Assembly: GCF_024752355.1 (NCBI RefSeq)
Contig: NZ_JANTHZ010000005.1
Coordinates: 1 to 64,000 of the forward strand
Length of the DNA: 64,000 nt
Source of the DNA: Ancylobacter mangrovi
Lineage (GTDB): Bacteria; Pseudomonadota; Alphaproteobacteria; Rhizobiales; Xanthobacteraceae
Reading direction: 5' to 3'
This document shows, one piece after another, positions 55,471-62,839 of this stretch (position 1 is the first letter of the stretch; every line of letters begins with the position of its first letter). The notes beneath the pieces are model-generated. The model had not been told where the DNA came from and made no database searches. It saw nothing but the letters and a program-made list of their open reading frames with translations. A program made the translations under genes and the position numbers.

Positions 55471-55902
55471 TCAGGTCGACATGATGTATTCGCGCATGGC
55501 GACGCTCTCGCGCTCCATCTCGGCGAGGCGGTGCTTCACCACGTCGCCGATGGAGATGATTCCGATGAGCTTGCCGCCCTGCACCACGGGCAGATGGCGG
55601 AAGCGTCCGCCCGTCATGTGTTCCATCACCTGATGCACGGTTTCGTTGCCGTCGGCCGTAACCACCTTGGTGGTCATCACCGCGCTGACGGGATCGCTCA
55701 GCCGGGCCGGCCCGTCGCGGCCGATGACGCGCACCGCGTCGCGCTCGGACAGGATGCCCACCACGCGGCGCTCGCCATCCGTCACCACGATGGCGCCGAT
55801 GCGCTTCTCGGCCAGCACTTCCACCGCTTCGCGCAGCGAGGCGTTCGGGCTGATGGTCTGAACGTCGTAACCCTTCTCGTCGAGTATCGACCTCACGGTC
55901 AT
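55471..55902 (-). CDS. Paired CBS-domain protein
   Basis: 143 residues consisting of two CBS motifs: ASLREAVEVLAEKRIGAIVVTDGERRVVGILSERDAVR and ETVHQVMEHMTGGRFRHLPVVQGGKLIGIISIGDVVK. Such two-CBS proteins bind adenine nucleotides and sense energy state. No catalytic domain is present. Widespread in Hyphomicrobiales, function not established. Confidence 0.93.
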   Translation of the reverse strand: MTVRSILDEKGYDVQTISPNASLREAVEVLAEKRIGAIVVTDGERRVVGILSERDAVRVIGRDGPARLSDPVSAVMTTKVVTADGNETVHQVMEHMTGGRFRHLPVVQGGKLIGIISIGDVVKHRLAEMERESVAMREYIMST

Positions 55903-56080
55903 GGTCTATCTCCTTCCCGCCGGGACGGGCGCGGCCAGCCCGGTTCGGGGCATCGGCCGCGTCGCCCTCACCATCCGTCTCCTTCCGCCATCGGTGTGCG
56001 GGAGTGCGGACATTTAGGGGATAATGATCGACCTTAACGCTACGGGAGGCAATAGGGTCCGCGCGGCGGCGCCGTCGGCC

Positions 56081-56860
56081 TCAGCCGCGCTGCCGTGCAT
56101 AGGGCCCCTGGCCGGGAAAGCGGCCGATGGGGTCGAACAACGGGAACAGCAGCAGTCCGACGAGGAAGCCGCCAATATGCGCCTCCCAGGCAATGCTGCC
56201 GTCGACCAGCTGGCCGGGCGAAGCGAGGCCGACACCCAGATTGATGAGGAACCAGACCGCGACGAAGGCGATCACGCGGCGGTCGCGCATCACCGCCATC
56301 AGCGGCTCGGCCGGGTAGTTGACCGATTGGCCGAACATTTCCGGCCCCCAGGCGACATAGCGCTCGGAGGCGAACATGAAGCGGATCGCCGCCGCCATGC
56401 AGCCCGACACCGAGGCCGAGGCGCCGATCATCGGCACCACTTCGCCCTCATGGGTGAGCAGATGCAGCCCCGCCCCCGCCGCCGCCGTCACGGCGAAGAA
56501 CAAGAGAAAGCGCACCGGGCCGAAGCGCCGCGCCACCGGGCTGCCGAAGGCCAGCAGCCATAGCAGGTTGAGCCCGACATGGGTCCAGCCGCCATGCAGG
56601 AAGGCATAGGTGACGAAGGTCCACACATCCGCGCCCCACCCGCCCGGCAGCACGCCCGCGGCCAGAACCGAGGGATCGAACCGCGCCGGGATGAAGGCGA
56701 ACAGCGCCAGTATGTCGACGCCGGTCTCCGGGTCGAGATGGTCGCGCACCAGCTGGATGGCGAGCATCGTCACGGCCAGGGCGGTTATGACCGCCGGCAC
56801 GTTCAGAAGCGGCTGGCCTTTCTGGTGGGAAAGCTGGGTCGTATCGAGCACTCCGATCAC
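56081..56860 (-). CDS. Rhomboid-family intramembrane serine protease
   Basis: 259 residues from a GTG at 56860 (no clear ribosome-binding site, so the start is uncertain). About six membrane helices with HxxxN (His94-Asn98, oxyanion), the nucleophile region GASASVSG (Ser148; the usual residue after the serine, Gly, is Ala here) and the catalytic AHIGGF (His228). Rhomboids cut membrane-spanning segments of substrate proteins. Substrate unknown. Confidence 0.88.
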   Translation of the reverse strand: MIGVLDTTQLSHQKGQPLLNVPAVITALAVTMLAIQLVRDHLDPETGVDILALFAFIPARFDPSVLAAGVLPGGWGADVWTFVTYAFLHGGWTHVGLNLLWLLAFGSPVARRFGPVRFLLFFAVTAAAGAGLHLLTHEGEVVPMIGASASVSGCMAAAIRFMFASERYVAWGPEMFGQSVNYPAEPLMAVMRDRRVIAFVAVWFLINLGVGLASPGQLVDGSIAWEAHIGGFLVGLLLFPLFDPIGRFPGQGPYARQRG

Positions 56861-56972
56861 ATAGGCGCCGGCGCGCGGCGGGGCAAGTCGGCAGGGCGCG
56901 ACGCGGGCAAAAGGCTGCGGCCGGCAGACCTTGCGAGGGGCTTAAACGGCGTCGTGAACAAGTTGCCTATAG

Positions 56973-57001
56973 TTGTGGTTAATGCCAATAGAAAAGATAT
57001 T
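56973..57001 (+). promoter_or_regulatory. Possible promoter in an AT-rich space
   Basis: TTGTGG (56973-56978) and GATATT (56996-57001) are 17 bases apart in an unusually AT-rich stretch (56955-57090) ahead of the transglutaminase-like peptidase gene. A CTGTCT...AGACAG pair (57061-57089) could form a leader hairpin just before the start codon. Confidence 0.35.
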
Positions 57002-57103
57002 AACAGGCTCTATCCGCTGTACTCGCGAATCTTCCGCATCGCTTAGATCAGAATAAAAATCTGTCTGCCATGATGTCTTTCATAGACAGGAATGAGGTGC
57101 GCG

Positions 57104-57769
57104 ATGAAAAAGAGGCTCGAACGGGCCCTTCTCGCGGCGGCGGTGGCGGTCGTGGCAGGTACGATGGCAGGCTCGGTGGCGGGGAGCATCCCCGCCGAGG
57201 CGAATGACCGGCTGGCGATGCACGCCAACCTGTCCGCGAACATGATCGCGGGCGACAAGACCTCGACGCCGATCGGCTATGTCCAGTTCTGCACCGCCTT
57301 CCCCGGCGATTGCGGCGGCGGCAACCATCGCGGCGGCAAGATCGCGCTCAGCGAGGCCGACCTCGCCCAGCTCCGCGCGGTCAATGACGACATCAATGAG
57401 CGCATCAAGCCGATGACCGACATGGATCATTACGGCGAGGTCGAGCGCTGGACCTATCCCGAGGACGGCTATGGCGACTGCGAGGACTATGTGCTGCTCA
57501 AGCGCCGCACGCTGATCTCGCTCGGCTGGCCGCCGGAGACCCTGCTCATCACCGTGGTGCGCGACCATCAGGGCGAGGGACATTCGGTCCTCACCGTGGT
57601 CACCGACCATGGCGATCTGGTGCTCGACAATCAGGAATCGGCGATCATGCCGTGGCAGGAGACCGGCTATCGCTTCGTGAAGCGGCAGGCGCAGGGCAAT
57701 CCGGACCAGTGGGTCTCGCTCGGCGACGTGCTGGCTCCGCTCACTGTGGGCCGCAACGGCACCCACTGA
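57104..57769 (+). CDS. Transglutaminase-like cysteine peptidase (BTLCP, C93)
   Basis: 221 residues from the ATG at 57104, with GAGG seven bases upstream. A signal peptide (about 1-33) is followed by the BTLCP domain with the catalytic triad Cys126 (YGDCEDYV), His160 (GHSVL) and Asp175 (LVLDNQ). Members such as LapG cleave large surface adhesins in the periplasm under c-di-GMP control, but no LapD-like receptor or adhesin gene is seen here, so the substrate is unknown. Confidence 0.9.
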   Translation: MKKRLERALLAAAVAVVAGTMAGSVAGSIPAEANDRLAMHANLSANMIAGDKTSTPIGYVQFCTAFPGDCGGGNHRGGKIALSEADLAQLRAVNDDINERIKPMTDMDHYGEVERWTYPEDGYGDCEDYVLLKRRTLISLGWPPETLLITVVRDHQGEGHSVLTVVTDHGDLVLDNQESAIMPWQETGYRFVKRQAQGNPDQWVSLGDVLAPLTVGRNGTH

Positions 57770-57805
57770 GCGGCCAGCTTCCCGGCCAGCCTTTTCGGCG
57801 GCCGG

Positions 57806-57833
57806 CGCCCGCGGGCCCTTCCGGCCGCGGGCG
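57806..57833. terminator. GC hairpin between the peptidase and carbonic anhydrase genes
   Basis: Nine-base all-GC arms (57806-57814 and 57825-57833) with a ten-base loop in the 73-base convergent gap. Probably a bidirectional stop, without a T-run. Confidence 0.5.
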
Positions 57834-57842
57834 TCAGCGTGT

Positions 57843-58373
57843 TCAGTCGACCCGGCTCAGCCCGGTCGAGAAGCGCCGCCAGTTGCGCACATAATGCGCG
57901 GCGGTGCCGTGGATACGCTCCGCCCAGCTCTCGTCGAGCGTGCGGATCGCCTTGGCCGGCGCCCCCACGATCAGCGAATTGTCGGGGAATTCCTTGCCCT
58001 CGGTCACCAGCGCGCCGGCGCCGACCAGGCAGTTGCGCCCGATCTTCGCCCCGTTCAGCACGGTGGCGCCCATGCCGACCAGGCTGTTCTCCCCGATCGT
58101 GCAGCCGTGCAGAATCGCCTTGTGGCCGATGGTGCAGTCGTCGCCGATCATCATCGGGAAACCGGGATCGGTGTGCAGCACGCACAGTTCCTGGATGTTC
58201 ACCCGGGCACCGAGCGTGACCCGCTCATTGTCGCCCCGGATGACCGAACCGAACCAGACGCTCGCCTCGTCGCCGATCAGCACATTGCCGATCACTTCGG
58301 CGGAGGGAGCGATCCAGCAGCGGCCGAGCGCCGGGAGGTCCGGCGCCACGCCGTCGAGAGCATAGATCGCCAT
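57843..58373 (-). CDS. Gamma-carbonic anhydrase-family protein
   Basis: 176 residues of left-handed beta-helix hexapeptide repeats. The zinc histidines His67, His84 and His89 (VLHTDP, TIGHKAILHGC) and VIRGDNERVTLGARVNIQE are conserved, as in CamH/YrdA-type proteins. These bind zinc or iron; carbonic anhydrase activity varies, and in plants relatives are part of complex I. It is followed by DUF3126 on the minus strand upstream. Confidence 0.93.
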   Translation of the reverse strand: MAIYALDGVAPDLPALGRCWIAPSAEVIGNVLIGDEASVWFGSVIRGDNERVTLGARVNIQELCVLHTDPGFPMMIGDDCTIGHKAILHGCTIGENSLVGMGATVLNGAKIGRNCLVGAGALVTEGKEFPDNSLIVGAPAKAIRTLDESWAERIHGTAAHYVRNWRRFSTGLSRVD

Positions 58374-58388
58374 GCCGCAGCCCCTTCC

Positions 58389-58604
58389 TCAGACCTCTTC
58401 GAGATCGGTGTCGAGGATGGCCATCTGGAAGTTGTAGGAGAGGTCGCCGTCCTCCTTGTCCTCGAACAGGACGCCGATGAACTCGTCACCGAGATAGACC
58501 TCGGCCGAATCCTTCTTCTTCGGGCGACCGACGACGCGAAGCTGCGTGTTGCTGAACAGGCGGCGCATATAGGTCTGGATGCGCTCGCAATCCTTCTTCT
58601 CCAA
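58389..58604 (-). CDS. DUF3126-family protein
   Basis: 71 residues starting at a TTG (58604) with GGGAG about nine bases upstream. The sequence ERIQTYMRRLFSNTQLRVVGRPKKKDSAEVYLGDEFIGVLFEDKEDGDLSYNFQMAILDTDL fits DUF3126, a small alphaproteobacterial family of unknown role. It lies 15 bases before the carbonic anhydrase gene and is probably co-transcribed with it. Confidence 0.88.
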   Translation of the reverse strand: MEKKDCERIQTYMRRLFSNTQLRVVGRPKKKDSAEVYLGDEFIGVLFEDKEDGDLSYNFQMAILDTDLEEV

Positions 58605-58775
58605 GGCGGATGCTCCCGGAACTGGTTTCAGTGGGCCGCAGGCTTGCCACGCCCGGCGCGCAGGCGCAACCGGGGTCGGGCACCATCCTCAGGCCGTATC
58701 GTCCCCGGGCGCTTGGCCCCGGACGGTTTCGACGGAGACCGATCCCGTGCGGGCGCCGGCCTCAAGCGTACGGGC

Positions 58776-59624
58776 TCAGCCCGGCTCGCCGGAGCCGCTC
58801 GGCTCGAAATTCTGGTTCATGCTGCGCGAGGGCTCGGCACAGCCCGCCTCCCCGACCACGCGCGCCGGCACGCCCGCCACGGTGGTGTTGTGCGGCACGG
58901 CCTTCAGCACCACCGAGCCGGCGGCGACGCGCGCGCAGTGGCCGACCTCGATATTGCCCAGCACCTCGGCCCCGGCGCCGATCAGCACGCCGCGGCGGAT
59001 CTTCGGGTGGCGGTCGCCGTGCTCCTTGCCGGTGCCGCCCAGCGTGACGCCCTGCAGGATCGAGACGTTGTCCTCGATCACCGCCGTCTCGCCGACCACG
59101 ATGCCCGTGGCGTGGTCGAAGAAGATGCCCCGCCCGAACGGCGCGGCCGGGTTGATGTCCACCTGGTGCACCACCGAGGAGCGGCTCTGCAGGTAGAGCG
59201 CGAAGTCCTTGCGCCCGTTCTTCCACAGCCAGTGCGCCAGCCGGTGGGTCTGGATGGCGTGGAAGCCCTTGTAATAGAGCAGCGGCTCGATCGCGCGCTG
59301 GGTCGCCGGGTCGCGGTCGCACACGGCGAGGATGTCGGCCCGGATGGCGACGCCGAGCTCGGGATCATCGGCCACCGCGTCGTCGAACGCCTGCCGGATC
59401 AGTTCGCCCGGCACGTCGACATGGTCGAGCCGCTGGGAGATGCGGTGCGCCACCGCGCGCTCCAGCGTGTGGTGGTAGAGCACCGTGGAAAAGATGAAGC
59501 TCGCCAGCGCCGGCTCGCGCGCGGCGATGTCCTCCGCCTCGGCGCGGATGCGGGTCCATACCGGATCGACCTTGTCGAGCGCGCGCCCCTGCGCGTCGAC
59601 GCGATGAAGTGAGTTCTGCGCCAT
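58776..59624 (-). CDS. cysE: Serine O-acetyltransferase
   Basis: 282 residues from the ATG at 59624. The N-terminal helical domain (VDPVWTRIRAEAEDIAAREP) is followed by hexapeptide repeats with DINPAAPFGRGIFFDHATGIVVGETAVI, the CysE active-site His/Asp region. It makes O-acetylserine for cysteine synthesis and usually binds CysK through its C-terminus. The final residues (EPSGSGEPG) do not end in isoleucine, the usual CysK-docking residue. Confidence 0.95.
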   Translation of the reverse strand: MAQNSLHRVDAQGRALDKVDPVWTRIRAEAEDIAAREPALASFIFSTVLYHHTLERAVAHRISQRLDHVDVPGELIRQAFDDAVADDPELGVAIRADILAVCDRDPATQRAIEPLLYYKGFHAIQTHRLAHWLWKNGRKDFALYLQSRSSVVHQVDINPAAPFGRGIFFDHATGIVVGETAVIEDNVSILQGVTLGGTGKEHGDRHPKIRRGVLIGAGAEVLGNIEVGHCARVAAGSVVLKAVPHNTTVAGVPARVVGEAGCAEPSRSMNQNFEPSGSGEPG

Positions 59625-59842
59625 GGACGTATGTCCCTCCGCGCCGGCCCGGCCTTGGCTGGCAGGTGGCCGGCGCCCTGTTACGAGTTGCCCCGGTTTT
59701 AGCACAGGCCGCACGATGAGCCTATGTCCGCCGCGCCCGCGCGGGGCCGGGGAGGAGACCCGCGGAATCACTTTCTCAACACCGCCCGACAACCGATTCC
59801 GTCCGCTCGCCTTTCGGGCGCCCCGGACGGGTAACTGCGCGC

Positions 59843-60595
59843 TCAGGGCCGCCCGTCGAGGAAGGCCAGCGCGGCCTGCTTGAACACCTTGTCACCCACC
59901 GCACGCATGTGGTCGCGGCCGGGAATGTCGACCACCTGCGCGCCGGGGATCAGCGCCCCGAGCGGGGCCGCCGCGCCCGCCACGTCGTCGGTCGTTCCCA
60001 CCGCGATCAGCGTCGGCACGGCGATGCGCGCCACCTCTTCGCGGCTGAGCGTGCGGCGCGAGCCGACGATGCAGGCCGCCAGCGCCTCGCGGTCGGCCCT
60101 GGTCTGGTCGGCGAAGGCGCGGAAGGTGCGCCCCATCGGGTCGGTGACGTCCTCGAGGCTCGGCGCGCGCATCGCGTCGGCAATGGTCAGCGGCAGGCCC
60201 GCCCCTTCCACCAGATGGATGCCGATGCCGCCGAGGATGAGCGAGCGCGCCCGCTCGGGCGCTTCGAGCGCCAAGCAGGCGCTGATCCGCCCGCCCATCG
60301 AATAGCCCATCAGGTCGGCGCGCGGCAGGCCGAGATGGTCCATCAGCGCCAGCACGTCGCGCGCCATGATCCGCGGGTCGTACGCCGCCGAATCGTAGAT
60401 CTTGCCCGAGGCGCCATGGCCGCGATTGTCGAGCGCGATCACCCGCCGCCCGGCGCCGGTCAGCGTCGTCACCCAGCCCGGGCCGACCCAGTTGATCTCC
60501 TTGGTCGAGCCGAAGCCGTGGACGAGGATCACCGGATCGCCCTGCCCCTCGTCGAGATAGGCGAAGTCGATACCGTCGTGCTGGAAGGTCGGCAT
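59843..60595 (-). CDS. Alpha/beta hydrolase
   Basis: 250 residues with the catalytic triad: nucleophile Ser99 in GYSMGG, acid Asp202/203 in VGTTDDVAG and His228 in GRDHMRAV; the oxyanion segment is VHGFGST. Family members include esterases, lactonases and dehalogenases. Sequence alone does not give the substrate. It lies downstream of a membrane-protein gene on the same strand. Confidence 0.92.
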   Translation of the reverse strand: MPTFQHDGIDFAYLDEGQGDPVILVHGFGSTKEINWVGPGWVTTLTGAGRRVIALDNRGHGASGKIYDSAAYDPRIMARDVLALMDHLGLPRADLMGYSMGGRISACLALEAPERARSLILGGIGIHLVEGAGLPLTIADAMRAPSLEDVTDPMGRTFRAFADQTRADREALAACIVGSRRTLSREEVARIAVPTLIAVGTTDDVAGAAAPLGALIPGAQVVDIPGRDHMRAVGDKVFKQAALAFLDGRP

Positions 60596-60643
60596 GGTCT
60601 CTCTCTGGCGTCCTTGCGGGTGTCCGCGCGAATTCGCGGGAAG

Positions 60644-61657
60644 CTAGACAGCCAGCATGCCCCTGCCAAGCGCCGCCAGCGCATGGGTGGCTCCCGTCCG
60701 CCGGCGGCGCCAGAGCGGGCGCACCATCGCCACTACCAGCGCGTTGAACGAGCTGACCAGCCCGAACGCGTTCACCGCCAGCGCGATGATCCAGAAGGCG
60801 AGCTTCCACATCGCCTCGGTGACGAACAGCGCCCCGCGCCCCAGCGTCTTGATGATCGCCAGCGTCTTCCCGCCCTTCGCGCCGGAAAGCCGCGCCAGCC
60901 GCGCCGCGCCGGCAGCATCGTCGACATGGCGCAGCCCGGCGAGGGTGGCGCGCGTGCCCGCCTTGGCGGCGGTGCGCCCGACATCGGCGACAACCAGCGC
61001 CGCCTCGGCGCGCCGGCCGCCGCGCAGCGCGGTGACGAGGTGGCCCGCGAGCCGCGCGCTCAGCGCCCCGGCCCGACGCGCGCCCTTGAGCAGGCTCAGC
61101 CCGGCCCGCAGCGTCAGCGGCGCGCCGAACACCGCATAGGTCGCCCCGGTCGCGACGATGCCGGCGCCGGCAAGGCCCAGCATCACGTCGTCCACCGGCT
61201 CGCCCCGCGCCCAGTGCAGCGCCTCGCGCCCCGCATCGCGCAGGTCGCCCCAGACGGTGAGGTCGCCCGCCGCCGCGCCGGCGAGCCCGGCCATGTCGTC
61301 GGCCGTGCCGGTGACGAAGCCTTCGCCGAACGCTCCCGCGCGCCGCGCCGCGACCACCGCCGTGCTGTTCGCCGCCGCGACGCGCAGCCGAAGCGACGTG
61401 TCGACCGCGATGTCGCGCGCATCCGCGAGCTCGACGAAGCTGGCCGCGAGCTCGCCATCGTCATTCGCCAGCGCGTCCTCGATCTCCTGCGCGACGCGCG
61501 GGGCGGTCAGCTCCCGGTCGAGCTGGAGATCGGCGATCCGCGCCGCATCGTCGCCCGCCGCCACCAGCTCATAGGCATAGCGCCCCGCCGGCACGACCCA
61601 ATGGGCGGCGCCGGCGAAGGCGAGCAGAAATCCGGCGGCGGCAAGAATGCGATACAT
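60644..61657 (-). CDS. Membrane protein of unknown function
   Basis: 337 residues from the ATG at 61657. A membrane or signal segment begins the protein (YRILAAAGFLLAFAGAAHWV), another lies mid-protein (VMLGLAGAGIVATGATYAVFGA), and a long hydrophobic stretch near the C-terminus (FVTEAMWKLAFWIIALAVNAFGLVSSFNALVVAMV) is followed by an Arg-rich end. The rest is Ala/Arg-rich helical sequence. I recognise no family. It is 48 bases upstream of the hydrolase gene. Confidence 0.75.
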   Translation of the reverse strand: MYRILAAAGFLLAFAGAAHWVVPAGRYAYELVAAGDDAARIADLQLDRELTAPRVAQEIEDALANDDGELAASFVELADARDIAVDTSLRLRVAAANSTAVVAARRAGAFGEGFVTGTADDMAGLAGAAAGDLTVWGDLRDAGREALHWARGEPVDDVMLGLAGAGIVATGATYAVFGAPLTLRAGLSLLKGARRAGALSARLAGHLVTALRGGRRAEAALVVADVGRTAAKAGTRATLAGLRHVDDAAGAARLARLSGAKGGKTLAIIKTLGRGALFVTEAMWKLAFWIIALAVNAFGLVSSFNALVVAMVRPLWRRRRTGATHALAALGRGMLAV

Positions 61658-61722
61658 GAACGGTTCCCGGGGAGCCCTCCATATGGGGAGCCATTGTGGC
61701 GACGCGATGGGAGGCAGAGCGC

Positions 61723-62421
61723 TCAGCCACCTACCCGTTCGCGCAGAAACGCGTTGAGCTTCTGCCTGTCCTCGACGCTGATATGGGCCCCGCTCAGATG
61801 CAACACGCCCGTCGCCGGGCTTCCCCACAGCTCACCCGTCCGCCCGAGAACACGTCCTCTGTCCGAGACGAGCGCGTGGCGAACGGCAGCGGCTTCCGCC
61901 ACGCCCACCACGCGCTGGAACGTTCCGAGCCCGATCACCACGATGTGGCGGGGCGCAAGAGCACGGACGATCCGGACGGCACGCGGCAGGCTGAATTCCT
62001 CGAGCTTCGCGCGGAGGGAGAGCGGAAGCCGCCGCCACTCGCCTTGGCTTGCCGACCTGAAGAAGTTGAGGTTGAGCCCGGTACTTTCTCCCATTGGCGG
62101 ATCGTCCCACACGTTCCGGATTCGCTTCGCCAGTTTCCAGCAGGCGGTCGCATAGTCGCTCGTCTCCGGCCAGCTCTCGCGCTCGCCATCCGCCAGGCCC
62201 TTGCGATTGTCCTTCTCGCCGCCGCCGGGCTGGTCACCGAGAAACAGCAGCGGCGTCGCCACCCTGGGCGGCCCATAGAGAATGCGGAATCCGAAGTCAG
62301 CCTCTCCGAGTTCCATCGCGGTCCCGGCATGGAATGCGCGCGTTTCCTCATAGACCGACCGACAGATCGCCAGGGCCGATGTCGCCGCTCGCTCGGCCTC
62401 GCCTTCACCCCTTCCGCCCAC
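61723..62421 (-). CDS. Possible uracil-DNA-glycosylase-fold protein
   Basis: 232 residues from a GTG at 62421 (ATG 62316 is possible). LLFLGDQPGGGEKDN (58-72) resembles the GxxPG active-site loop of family 4/5 UDG-like proteins, LNLNFFRS would sit where a conserved Asn-rich segment occurs, and VLHLSGAHIS near the end recalls their His-containing closing motif. The match is to pattern only. Composition is slightly less GC-rich than neighbours. It could be a DNA repair enzyme or a DUF4918-like relative; no enzymatic claim is made. Confidence 0.6.
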   Translation of the reverse strand: MGGRGEGEAERAATSALAICRSVYEETRAFHAGTAMELGEADFGFRILYGPPRVATPLLFLGDQPGGGEKDNRKGLADGERESWPETSDYATACWKLAKRIRNVWDDPPMGESTGLNLNFFRSASQGEWRRLPLSLRAKLEEFSLPRAVRIVRALAPRHIVVIGLGTFQRVVGVAEAAAVRHALVSDRGRVLGRTGELWGSPATGVLHLSGAHISVEDRQKLNAFLRERVGG

Positions 62422-62575
62422 GCTCCGCTATCCCTTTTCCCGCTGCCGCCATCTCTGTGACGGAACGGCATGATAGAGGAATCGCGGCTGCAATCGCCCT
62501 CTCGCCCCTTTGCCCCGGCGGTTTCAGCGGTTATGGTCCGCGCGGGTTTCAATTCGTGCGGACAGGCGAAAGATC

Positions 62576-62824
62576 ATGGCGGGCCACGTCGTTCCCCATT
62601 TCCACAATTCGGCCGGCGTGCCGAGCATCGCCATCGGCGCGCGGAAGTTCATGTGCGTGGGCGCCCTGCCGCCCTACGACCATCCGCATGTCTTCCTCGA
62701 CATGGGGGCGGACGACGAGATCATCTGCCCCTACTGCTCGACGCTCTACAAGTTCGACGCCAAGCTCCACGGCACCGATTCGACCCCGCCGGGCTGCCTC
62801 TACGAGACGCCGGTCGCGGCCTGA
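62576..62824 (+). CDS. NDUFS6-type zinc-finger (zf-CHCC) protein
   Basis: 82 residues from the ATG at 62576. The metal ligands are Cys27, His36 (in YDHPHVFLDMG), Cys51 and Cys54 (ICPYCSTLYKF), the CHCC finger seen in the accessory complex I subunit NDUFS6 of mitochondria and in its alphaproteobacterial homologues. It probably binds zinc and takes part in complex I assembly or stability. It precedes the monooxygenase gene by 15 bases. Confidence 0.92.
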   Translation: MAGHVVPHFHNSAGVPSIAIGARKFMCVGALPPYDHPHVFLDMGADDEIICPYCSTLYKFDAKLHGTDSTPPGCLYETPVAA

Positions 62825-62839
62825 CCGGGCAGCCGATCC

